Assembly: GCF_019803445.1 (NCBI RefSeq)
Contig: NZ_CP081844.1
Location: forward strand, 880,501 to 944,500
Direction of reading: 5' to 3'
From: Caenibius sp. WL
Lineage (GTDB): Bacteria > Pseudomonadota > Alphaproteobacteria > Sphingomonadales > Sphingomonadaceae
DNA: 64,000 nucleotides
The position numbers and the translations under genes were made by a program. Below the pieces are notes generated by a model, which saw only the letters and a program-made list of their open reading frames with translations, ran no database searches and had not been told where the DNA came from. Below are positions 41,569 through 49,208 of the stretch, in pieces (the first letter of the stretch is position 1; every line of letters starts with the position of its first letter).

Positions 41569-42666
41569 ATGATGCAGAGCGACCTGATCGGGGCGATCTA
41601 CGATGCGCCGCTCGCCGCCCGGCCTTGGGCGGAACTGACCGGGCGATTGCGGCATACGCTGGACTGTTCGGGCACGATGTTCAAATTCGCCCGTACCCAT
41701 GCGAGTGACCGCCAGACCCGCTTCGTTTTCGATGCCGGGTGGGATGCGCGTGAAAGCTGGCGGTTGTATGACAACGTTTATCGCCATCTCGATCCCACTT
41801 GCCATCGGCCGATGACGGTCGGCACGGTTTACGGTTTCGACCAGATGATTCCGCCTGCCTCGGACAGGGAAGGGGAACGCTATCTCCGCTTCTGTCGCTC
41901 CATCGGCGCGGTGCATGCGCTGTTCGCATTCCTGGGCGAATATCGCGGGGTGGGGGCATGGTTGTCGTTCAGCCGCGATGACACGCGGGGGCCGTTCAGT
42001 GACCGGGAAATGGCCACCGTGGTCGCTTTGTTGCCACATCTCGGGCGCGCGGCGGACATTCACGCCCGGCTGGAGGCGGAACGCAATGCGGCGGCGATCC
42101 ATGCCGCCGCGCTGGCCGATCTTGGGGTCGGCGTCATTCTGCTCGACGGGGCGGGCACTATCGTGGGCACCAATCGCCTGGCCGATACTCTGCTCGATCG
42201 GGGGACGGCCATCGCCCGCGACCGGGACCGGCTTAAAGTGCGCGGTTCCAGTGCGGGCGCGCTGCGCCGCTCGCTGGCCGGAACGGGGGGCGGGCAGGTG
42301 ATCGTGGCCGGTGAGAGGGCGGGCGATCCGCTGCATCTGCTGGTCCGGCCGTGGAGCGATGAACAGGGGGACGGAGCGGGCCCCGCCTATGTCGTCTATC
42401 TGGACAGCCCGGCCGATCAGACGGTGCCCCGCATCGATGCGCTGCGCCGCCGGTTCGGCTTCAGCCATGCAGAAGCCCGGATGGCGGCCTTGCTCGCATC
42501 CGGGCGGACCCTGGAGGAAGCGGGCACGGCGATGGGCCTGACCCCGGCCAGCGCGCGCACTTACGGCAAACGTGTGCTGGCCCGCACCGGCGCGACGCGG
42601 CAGGTCGATCTCGTGCGCATGGTCCTGACCAGCCTTGCCCGGCTGGACCGCCCATCGGAATCATGA
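41569..42666 (+). CDS. LuxR-type helix-turn-helix transcriptional regulator
   Basis: 365 residues. The C-terminal 65 residues form a LuxR-type HTH (FSHAEARMAALLASGRTLEE, then AGTAMGLTPASARTYGKRV). The N-terminal ~180 residues look like a GAF/autoinducer-type sensor region (FVFDAGWDARESWRLYDNVYRHLDPTCHRPM), and a PAS-like part follows (GVGVILLDGAGTIVGTNRLADTLL). No receiver domain, so it responds to a small molecule rather than phosphorylation. It is divergent from the P450 operon (about 115 bases between starts), making that operon its probable target. ATG 41569 has GGAGAG upstream. Confidence 0.85.
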   Translation: MMQSDLIGAIYDAPLAARPWAELTGRLRHTLDCSGTMFKFARTHASDRQTRFVFDAGWDARESWRLYDNVYRHLDPTCHRPMTVGTVYGFDQMIPPASDREGERYLRFCRSIGAVHALFAFLGEYRGVGAWLSFSRDDTRGPFSDREMATVVALLPHLGRAADIHARLEAERNAAAIHAAALADLGVGVILLDGAGTIVGTNRLADTLLDRGTAIARDRDRLKVRGSSAGALRRSLAGTGGGQVIVAGERAGDPLHLLVRPWSDEQGDGAGPAYVVYLDSPADQTVPRIDALRRRFGFSHAEARMAALLASGRTLEEAGTAMGLTPASARTYGKRVLARTGATRQVDLVRMVLTSLARLDRPSES

Positions 42667-42687
42667 TTTTTCCTGCCTCTGGCTCGT

Positions 42688-43680
42688 TCAGGCGGTTCGC
42701 GCCGGCAAGGCGGATGGGCTGCTCCCGGTCCAGGCCTTGAAGGCCCGGCGGAACGCACGGTCATCCGAGAAGCCGAGGCGCTGGGCCACCGATGACAGCG
42801 TAAGCGCGCGATCCTGCATCAGCCGCTCCGCTTCCTCGCGCAGCAGCAGCATGCGCAATGCGCGATAACTCGCCCCTTCCTGCCGCAGGCGGCGGCGCAA
42901 GGTGGCCGCGCTCATGGCGAAAGCATGGGAAACCGCGCTCTCGTTGGGGAACGGCTGCCCTTGCCGCAGCACACTGGTCATGAACGATCGAACTCGCGTG
43001 GCCAGCCCGCGATTGCCGATTGCTGCGAGAATGACGTTATAGGGCAAGTGTTCGATGATGCCGTCGATTTCCTCCGCCCGGCGGATGACAGGCTTCGCCA
43101 GCGTGGCCTTGCTGAACAAGAGTGCGTTTCGCGGATCGTCGAACGTCAACGCACCGTCGAAAATACGGAACAGCGGGCTGGAGCGTGGCGGACGCGGATA
43201 GGCAAGGGCGATGCTTTCCGGCTCAAGCGTTTCCCCGGTCAACCATGACATCAGCGACAGATGATACAGAAGGCCGACAATGTCGTTGAGGAGCGAAGCC
43301 TCGTCCTTCGTCGTGTAGCGGGAGACGAATTCGAAGCGAACGAGGTCTCCTTCCTCCATCAGCTTGCTGCTGTGCTCCTGCCCGGCAACGATGGCGCTGA
43401 ACCGGCCGCTGCGTTCGAGAACGGCCCGCAGGTCTGGGCAGTTGATCACTGCGCGGCACATCATTTCCCCCGCCAATGGGGTGAACAGCGGCACCTGATC
43501 GCGGGCGCAGCAGAGATGTTCCAGCTTTTCCATATGCGCGCCGAACAGGTCCGCAAAGGCCGCCGGTCCCTGTCGCTCGGCTGCGGTGAAAGCGTCCATA
43601 TCGTCGCATTCGAGGCCGAAGCTGGCGAAGGACCGGGTCAGCAACGCGACCATTGCCTGGATGCGATCAAGCCCGAACAT
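42688..43680 (-). CDS. AraC-family regulator with the AraC-ligand-binding-like N-terminal domain
   Basis: 330 residues. The N-terminal ~200 residues match the AraC ligand-binding type arabinose-like domain (DLRAVLERSGRFSAIV; FEFVSRYTTKDEASLLND), as in OruR/ArgR-like activators. The C-terminal double helix-turn-helix reads PFPNESAVSHAFAMSAATLRRRL and VAQRLGFSDDRAFRRAFKAWTG. It is divergent from the alpha/beta-barrel genes at 43821 and 44152, so these are plausible targets. Start ATG 43680 with no strong ribosome site. Its 3' end is close to, and convergent with, the LuxR-type gene. Confidence 0.9.
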   Translation of the reverse strand: MFGLDRIQAMVALLTRSFASFGLECDDMDAFTAAERQGPAAFADLFGAHMEKLEHLCCARDQVPLFTPLAGEMMCRAVINCPDLRAVLERSGRFSAIVAGQEHSSKLMEEGDLVRFEFVSRYTTKDEASLLNDIVGLLYHLSLMSWLTGETLEPESIALAYPRPPRSSPLFRIFDGALTFDDPRNALLFSKATLAKPVIRRAEEIDGIIEHLPYNVILAAIGNRGLATRVRSFMTSVLRQGQPFPNESAVSHAFAMSAATLRRRLRQEGASYRALRMLLLREEAERLMQDRALTLSSVAQRLGFSDDRAFRRAFKAWTGSSPSALPARTA

Positions 43681-43820
43681 GTACGCAGGTTAAGCGTTGT
43701 CGGACTCAGTATGCAAGCGGATATGAGCGAAAATGTCCGGTTGCCTGCGCGCGCCTGTCCTCGCCATGATGATCCAGCGCGCGCATAGTCGCGCCGGGAT
43801 GCAGGACGAGGCATGAGAAG

Positions 43821-44159
43821 ATGATTTATGTGATCGACGACATTCTGGCCAAGCCGGGACAGGGCCAGGCGCTCTACGATGCTTATATGGCACGCTACGT
43901 GCCCGGCGCGGAAGCGCGGGGGATGACTCTCCAGCATCGGCTCGTTGAACCGGCGATGTGGTTGCCTGAGGGCAGCAACAGGTTGATCTTCATCTGGGCG
44001 CAGCCGCATGCGGGCGCCGTATGGGGCGCCAAGCACAGCGCCCGCATGGACCCAGACGTGGACCGGTGGTGGCAGGAAGACGCTCCGCCACTGATCGAGA
44101 CCCGGCAGCGTTACACACTGGCCGAAGCCGAAACATTGGGAGTGCTGGACAATGTATAA
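43821..44159 (+). CDS. Small dimeric alpha/beta-barrel (EthD/Dabb-like) protein
   Basis: 112 residues: MIYVIDDILAKPGQGQALYDAY and LQHRLVEPAMWLPEGSNRLIFIW fit the ferredoxin-like half-barrel of dimeric alpha/beta-barrel proteins (EthD, antibiotic-biosynthesis monooxygenase, Dabb). Many are accessory or catalytic proteins in aromatic or polyketide metabolism. No catalytic residues can be assigned. It overlaps the next gene by 8 bases. Divergent from the AraC gene. Function unknown. Confidence 0.7.
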   Translation: MIYVIDDILAKPGQGQALYDAYMARYVPGAEARGMTLQHRLVEPAMWLPEGSNRLIFIWAQPHAGAVWGAKHSARMDPDVDRWWQEDAPPLIETRQRYTLAEAETLGVLDNV

Positions 44160-44811
44160 TCTGCTCAAGGTCATCGGTGTCGCGCAAGCACAGCGGGACG
44201 CGTTCGGCGCGGCCCTGCGCGAAGCGACGGAGCGTTTGCCGGGCGCCAGGGGCCGTCTTGTCGCCCCCACTTTGCCCGGCGTTTTCAACGGTGGTGATTT
44301 CATCTGGCGTGTCACCTTTGCCGATCGCGCTGCGGCGGAGGCCGCGATGGCGAGCGATGCGGGACAGACGATTCAGGCGCTGGTGGCGGATAAGCAGACG
44401 GTGGTCTCGCTTGAGGAAGCGGATTTCGCCACCGGGCATTCGGGTGGTGCGGCCGACGCCGCGAGCGGGCTTTACCGCGTCGCCATGTTCTGCGCGGACC
44501 GCAATCCCACGCCGGAACGGCTGGCGGCCTTTTCGCGCGATACGCGGATCATGCCCGATCACGTTCGCACCATTCAGCGGTGGGAACTTTCCACGCCCGA
44601 CCGGGCGGGGGGCACGATGTCATGGACGCATATCTGGGAACAGGAGTACGCCGACCGGGCGGGGTTGGAAGGTCCCTATATGCTCCATCCCGTACACTGG
44701 GCGCACGTCGAGCGCTGGTTCGACACGGAATATCCGCAATGCCTGGTTGCGCCCCAACTCGTGCACACGTTCTGCGCGCTCGATCGGGCGATCCTGAATC
44801 AGCAGGCCTGA
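44152..44811 (+). CDS. Tandem alpha/beta-barrel protein (two EthD/Dabb-like halves)
   Basis: 219 residues forming two ferredoxin-like halves: residues 1-105 (MYNLLKVIGVAQAQRDAF; FIWRVTFADRAAAEAAMASD) and 110-219 (LYRVAMFCADRNPTPERLAAF; MSWTHIWEQEYADRAGLEGPYM; HPVHWAHVERWFDTEYPQC). The His-rich stretch near the end is a candidate active or ligand site. It overlaps the shorter protein at 43821, so the two are co-translated and may form one complex. A terminator follows at 44840. No family-level function can be given. Confidence 0.75.
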   Translation: MYNLLKVIGVAQAQRDAFGAALREATERLPGARGRLVAPTLPGVFNGGDFIWRVTFADRAAAEAAMASDAGQTIQALVADKQTVVSLEEADFATGHSGGAADAASGLYRVAMFCADRNPTPERLAAFSRDTRIMPDHVRTIQRWELSTPDRAGGTMSWTHIWEQEYADRAGLEGPYMLHPVHWAHVERWFDTEYPQCLVAPQLVHTFCALDRAILNQQA

Positions 44812-44839
44812 ACCAACAGGCTTGACCAGGGGAACTGAC

Positions 44840-44857
44840 GGCCGAAGCGGCCTTTTT
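44840..44857 (+). terminator. Intrinsic terminator
   Basis: GGCCG-AAG-CGGCC stem-loop followed directly by TTTTT, 28 bases after the alpha/beta-barrel gene stop and 44 bases before the next gene start. It separates two transcription units on the plus strand. Confidence 0.7.
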
Positions 44858-44900
44858 ACCGGGCCGGGCAGGCTCATTGACGGATTGGGAGTGAAAAGCG

Positions 44901-45890
44901 ATGCGAGCGATGGTGTTGGACCAATTTGGCGGTCCTGAAGTTCTGCGTTTGGGCGAGATCGAGCGCCCGCGGGCCGTGCCGGGGGAAATCGTCGTCCAGG
45001 TTGCTTACGCGGGAGTCAATCCGGCGGACTGGAAAGCCCGGGAAGGCTGGCTTTCGCAGTATTTCGCCTACCAGTTCCCTTTCGTCCTCGGTTTCGATGC
45101 AGCGGGCGTGGTGGCCGAAGTCGGCGAAGGTGTGTCCGATTTTGCGGTGGGTGATCGGGTCGTTGCCGTATCCAATCAGGGGCGGGGCGAACGCGGTTCT
45201 TATGCCGAATATGTCGCGGCGGCGCGGGAACGGGTGGTCAGGCTGCCCGATCATGTGACCTTGCGCCAAGCGGCCGCGCTGCCCACCGCCGCGATGACGG
45301 CCTGGGAAGCGGTGTTCGATGTCGGTGGCACGGCGGCGGGCCAGAAAGTGCTGGTCAATGGCGGGGCGGGCGGCACCGGCGGCTACGCGATCCAGCTTGC
45401 CAAGATGGCCGGAGCGACCGTTGCTGCGACCTGCGGCCCGGCCAATCTGGACTACGTTCGCGGTTTGGGGGCGGATCTGGCGGTCGACTATCGTCAGGGG
45501 AAGGTGCTGGAAACCGTTCGAGCCTGGGCGCCGGAGGGGGTCGATCTGGTGGTCGATACCGTGGGCCAGGGCAGTTTGCTGGATTCGGTCGAACTGGTGA
45601 AGCGGGGCGGCGTGGTTTCGCCGATCACCACGCTGATCGCGGACGAGCCGATGCCGAGCACGACGCGCGCCGAAGAGCTTGGCGTGAGCGTGAAAATCGC
45701 CTCCTCGACATTCGTCAATCAAGGGCGTCAGCTGCATGCGCTGATGGAAGCGCTGACCGCGGGGCGTATCCGTTCGCCCGAAATTCACGTCATGCCGCTG
45801 GAGGACGTGGCGGAAGCGCACCGGCGGATTGCAGATGGCCATGTGCGCGGCAAAATCGTCCTCGACGTTAACAGCGGGCTTGGCGCGTAA
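44901..45890 (+). CDS. NADPH:quinone oxidoreductase (zeta-crystallin-like MDR)
   Basis: 329 residues, zinc-free medium-chain reductase. MRAMVLDQFGGPEVLRLGEIE opens the family; VNPADWKAREGW, the nucleotide motif VLVNGGAGGTGGYAIQLAK and the C-terminal AEAHRRIADGHVRGKIVLDV are typical. The structural and catalytic zinc ligands of alcohol dehydrogenases are absent. It reduces quinones or enones with NADPH in the cytoplasm. Single gene after a terminator; convergent with the SRPBCC gene. Confidence 0.92.
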   Translation: MRAMVLDQFGGPEVLRLGEIERPRAVPGEIVVQVAYAGVNPADWKAREGWLSQYFAYQFPFVLGFDAAGVVAEVGEGVSDFAVGDRVVAVSNQGRGERGSYAEYVAAARERVVRLPDHVTLRQAAALPTAAMTAWEAVFDVGGTAAGQKVLVNGGAGGTGGYAIQLAKMAGATVAATCGPANLDYVRGLGADLAVDYRQGKVLETVRAWAPEGVDLVVDTVGQGSLLDSVELVKRGGVVSPITTLIADEPMPSTTRAEELGVSVKIASSTFVNQGRQLHALMEALTAGRIRSPEIHVMPLEDVAEAHRRIADGHVRGKIVLDVNSGLGA

Positions 45891-45906
45891 GCTGGTGACG
45901 GGGGGA

Positions 45907-46404
45907 TTATTCCCCCTGCCAGTGGTAGCGCCTGTCCAGCTTGGAAAGCTGGCTGGTGAAGCCTTCCCGCTGCATTTGCGTGGTCTGGGCGTCGTGCATC
46001 TGGCTCAAGGTCACGACCATCCGGGTGTGGCCCGATGACGCGGGGATGAAGTCCACTTCTATCCTGCTGTCATAAGGTTGCACGCCAGGCAGGAAATCGA
46101 TGATTTGGGTCAGGACAAGCCGTTCGTGGGGCCTGAATTCCGAGAACGTCCCCTTGCAGGCGGTCGAGGCAGGCTCGCCGATGTCCTTCATCATGGCCAC
46201 CATCGCGGGGGTGTCGGCCACCATGTCATAATGCAGAGCGCCGCCTTGGCGGGCCTCGATCCGGTGCACGTCGGCGCGGAATTGCTCCGGCCCCCACCAG
46301 GATTCGAACCCTTCCCTGGTCGTCCACAGCGCCCAGAGTTCTTCAGGCGCGGCCTTGTAAGTGCGTTCGATCACGATGGCGGATGCGATTGCGGGGGTGC
46401 TCAT
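45907..46404 (-). CDS. SRPBCC/AHSA1-domain protein (ArsR-partner type)
   Basis: 165 residues. Typical START-like opening IVIERTYKAAPEELWALWTTREGFESWWGPEQF and C-terminal MVVTLSQMHDAQTTQMQREGF. These proteins have a deep hydrophobic pocket and are commonly encoded next to an ArsR-type regulator; their ligand is unknown. The ATG overlaps the stop of the ArsR gene (ATGA), so the two are translationally coupled. The Trp-rich stretch at about 46290 resembles a tRNA T-arm in DNA but is plainly coding. Confidence 0.92.
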   Translation of the reverse strand: MSTPAIASAIVIERTYKAAPEELWALWTTREGFESWWGPEQFRADVHRIEARQGGALHYDMVADTPAMVAMMKDIGEPASTACKGTFSEFRPHERLVLTQIIDFLPGVQPYDSRIEVDFIPASSGHTRMVVTLSQMHDAQTTQMQREGFTSQLSKLDRRYHWQGE

Positions 46405-46739
46405 GGCTCGTCTCTCTCTTCGTTGCTTTGTCTTTGCCGGGCTTCCAGCGCCGCGCCGAAGCGATCAAGGCGGGCTTCCCAGACCTGGCGATACCGGGCC
46501 AACCAGTCCTCTATCGCGCGGAATGGTTCCGGCTGTAGCGAATAGAGCCGCCGTTGCCCGTCGGGCCGCACGGTGACGAAGCCGGCTTCGTGCAGGATGC
46601 GCAGATGGCGGGAAATACCGGACTGATGAATGCCCACCGCGGCGACAAGATCGTTGACCGGCTGTTCCCCCCGCCGCAGCGCATCGAGCACGCGGCGACG
46701 GGTTGGATCAGCCAGAGTTTGAAAGGCATCTATATGCAT
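46401..46739 (-). CDS. ArsR-family winged-helix repressor
   Basis: 112 residues: MHIDAFQTLADPTRRRVLDALRRG opens the winged helix, VNDLVAAVGIHQSGISRHLRILHEAGFVTVR is the recognition helix-wing unit. No metal-binding Cys cluster is visible, so it is the SRPBCC-associated type rather than a metal sensor. ATG 46739 lies inside a 48-base palindrome (46726-46773), a strong hint of autorepression. Upstream in-frame ATG at 46775 would place the palindrome inside the coding region. Operon with the SRPBCC gene. Confidence 0.92.
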   Translation of the reverse strand: MHIDAFQTLADPTRRRVLDALRRGEQPVNDLVAAVGIHQSGISRHLRILHEAGFVTVRPDGQRRLYSLQPEPFRAIEDWLARYRQVWEARLDRFGAALEARQRQSNEERDEP

Positions 46740-46773
46740 ATCAGTGTATATATACTGACATGCATATAGATGC
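46726..46773. promoter_or_regulatory. 48-bp palindrome overlapping the ArsR start codon (probable autoregulatory operator)
   Basis: Perfect 14-base arms GCATCTATATGCAT (46726-46739) and ATGCATATAGATGC (46760-46773) enclose a second small inverted repeat (TCAGT at 46741-46745, ACTGA at 46754-46758). It covers the start codon and the likely -10/ribosome region of the ArsR gene and lies 33 bases from the end of the membrane-protein gene at 46807. Confidence 0.75.
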
Positions 46774-46806
46774 AAATAGTGATTCAGGAGATTGGGCTAC
46801 AGCGGC

Positions 46807-47208
46807 TTAAGGGTGTTCCGTTCTGGAAGCGGCGGTGCGTTTCCGGTCGGCACGGACCAAGGCCGCAAAAGCCAGCGTGAACAGCAGGTGGACGATCAGG
46901 AAGACTTTCGCCAGATCGCGGGCTTCTCCGCTCGCCACGCCCCATACGTCGTTCAGGGCCACCGCGCCGAAACCGATGAAATTGGCCAGAAGAACGGCTT
47001 GCAGCGGGGCAGACGCCAGCCCGCGCGACAGCCAGTTGAGCGCCGCAATCCCGAGGAACGGCCCGCCCAGCAATCTAAACAAGGCGATCAGTTCCGGCGC
47101 GGCGTCATCTGGCACAGCGCCGATGCCGAACTGGCGAGGAAAGGCCATAAGTGCAAGGCCGACGGCGGCGAGGTACAGCGCGGAAAGCGAGAGTGTCAGT
47201 TTGAGCAT
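46807..47208 (-). CDS. Small integral membrane protein, four predicted helices
   Basis: 133 residues: MLKLTLSLSALYLAAVGLAL, ELIALFRLLGGPFLGIAALNW, LQAVLLANFIGFGAVALNDV and LAKVFLIVHLLFTLAFAAL are four hydrophobic helices. The layout (helices with short loops, ending in a basic tail RADRKRTAASRTEHP) fits small DUF4345/DoxX-like membrane proteins. Ribosome site AGGAAG before ATG 47208. It lies upstream of the ArsR gene on the same strand and is separated from it by the operator. Function unknown. Confidence 0.75.
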   Translation of the reverse strand: MLKLTLSLSALYLAAVGLALMAFPRQFGIGAVPDDAAPELIALFRLLGGPFLGIAALNWLSRGLASAPLQAVLLANFIGFGAVALNDVWGVASGEARDLAKVFLIVHLLFTLAFAALVRADRKRTAASRTEHP

Positions 47209-47377
47209 GGCGGCTTCCTCCGGGTGCCCGTGAGTGCGGCATGATAAGCCATTTTCCGCCCAATGGCAGGCTTGGCGGCAAGGGCGCGGGCATTCGCGGC
47301 GGCAGCGAACGGAGTGCGTTTCGCCCACCGAGGTGTTAGCGCTGGCCATCGGATCATTTTGCAAGCAGAGCGGAGCG

Positions 47378-48163
47378 ATGAAGAACCTGTTCAAACAGAA
47401 AGTCGCACAGGAGCCGTTGTACGGCCTCTGGCTGGCGCTGGCCGATCAATACAGTGCCGAAATCTGCGCCGGGGCCGGATTCGATTTCCTGCTGCTGGAT
47501 GGCGAGCATTCGCCGATCGATCTGCGCACCATTCTCGGGCAGCTTCAGGCGGTTGCCGCTTACGATGTCGCGCCCATCGTGCGGCCGCCGACGGATGATG
47601 GCGTGCTGATCAAGCAATTGCTCGATATCGGGGCGAACAACCTGCTCATCCCGATGGTGGAAAGCGCGGAACAGGCGCGCCGCATCGTTGCGTCCACCCG
47701 CTATCCGCCGCAGGGCTTTCGCGGCGTGGGTTCCGGCATTGCGCGGGCGGCGCGCTGGGGCAACGATCCCGATTACATGCTGACCGCGAACGACAACATC
47801 TGCCTGATCCTCCAGATCGAAAGCGTGCACGGGCTGGACAATCTGGAAGCCATCGCGGCGACCGATGGCGTGGATGGGATTTTCTTCGGCGCCGTCGATC
47901 TCTCCGCATCGATGGGTTTCCTCGGGCAGCCCGATCATCCCGAAGTGATCCGGGCCATCGACGATGCGATCAGGACCGTGAAAGCCTGCGGCAAATTTGC
48001 CGGGTTCCTTTCAGCGGATCAGGCGATCAGCAAACATTTCCGCGATCAGGGCGCCAATTTCGCCGCTATCGGGGTCGATGCCTTGCTGCTGTCCAATGCC
48101 GCCCGTTCGCTGGCGCATGTGTTCAAGCACCCGCACACGCTGATTGAGAACCGGGGTTACTGA
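47378..48163 (+). CDS. HpcH/HpaI-family class II aldolase
   Basis: 261 residues, TIM barrel. Opening FKQKVAQEPLYGLWLALADQYSAEICAGAGFDFLLLDGEHSPID and the metal/substrate-region IPMVESAEQARRIVASTRYPPQGFRGVG match 4-hydroxy-2-oxoheptanedioate (HpcH/HpaI) aldolase. Mg ligands (Glu in LQIES; Asp in FFGAVDLSASMG) are present. It cleaves hydroxy-oxo-diacids in aromatic or homoprotocatechuate degradation. ATG 47378 has a weak GGAG upstream. Divergent from the membrane gene, convergent with the next LLM gene. Confidence 0.92.
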   Translation: MKNLFKQKVAQEPLYGLWLALADQYSAEICAGAGFDFLLLDGEHSPIDLRTILGQLQAVAAYDVAPIVRPPTDDGVLIKQLLDIGANNLLIPMVESAEQARRIVASTRYPPQGFRGVGSGIARAARWGNDPDYMLTANDNICLILQIESVHGLDNLEAIAATDGVDGIFFGAVDLSASMGFLGQPDHPEVIRAIDDAIRTVKACGKFAGFLSADQAISKHFRDQGANFAAIGVDALLLSNAARSLAHVFKHPHTLIENRGY

Positions 48164-48203
48164 GGCACGCCGGCCGCGCGCCTCACTTTGTGTCGGCCGG
48201 TGA

Positions 48204-49073
48204 TCAGGAACAGGGCGCGATGATTTCGTCGGCGTAGCGCTTGATGCTGTCCTTCTTCTGGGCGAGCGTGGTCGGCCCTTCGTAATACATCAGCCACGGG
48301 GTGCCGATGATGTGGGTCACGCCTTCGTCTTCCAGGCGGCGCAGGCCATCGGGATCACCCACGTCCATCGGCGTCGCCATCACATCGAACGGCAGATGAT
48401 CGCGCCCGAATTCCTGCCGCATCGCGCGGATCTGGCGGATGCTCTCGACAATGTCCGCCGCAGGTTGCAGGTCCGACAGCCAACCGTCGCCAAGGCGGGC
48501 CGCCCGGCGCAGCGCGGGCTTGGAAATCCCGCCTACCCAGATCGGCACATGGCCAGTGGGGCAGGGGTTCGCTTCGACATTGTCGAACTGGTAATGCTCA
48601 CCCTGATAACTGACATAGTCGCCCGTCCACAGCAGGCGCATGATTTCGATCATTTCGTCACACCGCTTGCCGCGCGTGTGGAAATCCTGTCCCATCAGGC
48701 CGAATTCGTCTTTCGACCAACCCACACCGATGGTCAGAACCTGCCGATTGTTCGAAACGGTGGAGATCGTCGCGATCGCTTTGGCGACCTGGAACGGATT
48801 GCGCATCGGCAGCACGAAGGCATTGGTGGTGAAGCGGATCGTCTTGGTGATCGTTGCCAGGGCCCCCATCATCACGAGCTGATCCGGCCATTCGGTGAAT
48901 TCCGGCCACCGCCGCGCGCCATCCTCGGTATAGGGATAGGGTGTCGTGAGGGTCTGGGGGTTGGCGACATGGTCCGACATCGTCACCATTGCCCAGCCCG
49001 CCTCTTCCGCGGCCAGCGCGATTTCGGGAATTTCGGCCACGGGTGTCATGAAGGTGGAAAGGGCAAATTTCAC
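48204..49073 (-). CDS. LLM-class flavin-dependent oxidoreductase (second copy)
   Basis: 289 residues: FALSTFMTPVAEIPEIALAAEEAGWAMVTMSDHVANP and FQVAKAIATISTVSNNRQVLTIGVGWSKDEFGLMGQDF, with GHVPIWVGGISKPALRRAARLGDGWL, are the LLM subgroup often called F420-dependent. It is not closely similar to the gene at 39010. Short catalytic guess: oxidation of an alcohol/aldehyde or a Baeyer-Villiger-like step. Single gene; ATG 49073. Confidence 0.9.
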   Translation of the reverse strand: MKFALSTFMTPVAEIPEIALAAEEAGWAMVTMSDHVANPQTLTTPYPYTEDGARRWPEFTEWPDQLVMMGALATITKTIRFTTNAFVLPMRNPFQVAKAIATISTVSNNRQVLTIGVGWSKDEFGLMGQDFHTRGKRCDEMIEIMRLLWTGDYVSYQGEHYQFDNVEANPCPTGHVPIWVGGISKPALRRAARLGDGWLSDLQPAADIVESIRQIRAMRQEFGRDHLPFDVMATPMDVGDPDGLRRLEDEGVTHIIGTPWLMYYEGPTTLAQKKDSIKRYADEIIAPCS

Positions 49074-49208
49074 CGTGAGAGACTCCTTGTGTGATCGGCC
49101 GCACCGCTGGCGCGTTTCCGGTACAGGGCCGTTGAGTGGCCCAGGTAGCCCGCGGCTGTCAAAGCAATTGCGTTCGGGATTCGGGCCATCGGCTTGCCCG
49201 GGCTGGCC

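Noticed and set aside
46285-46320. tRNA-like T-arm (complement reads GGTTCGAATCCTGG-like)
   Set aside because: It is in the middle of the SRPBCC coding sequence, where it encodes part of EGFESWWGPE. No matching acceptor stem, D-arm or anticodon arm surrounds it.
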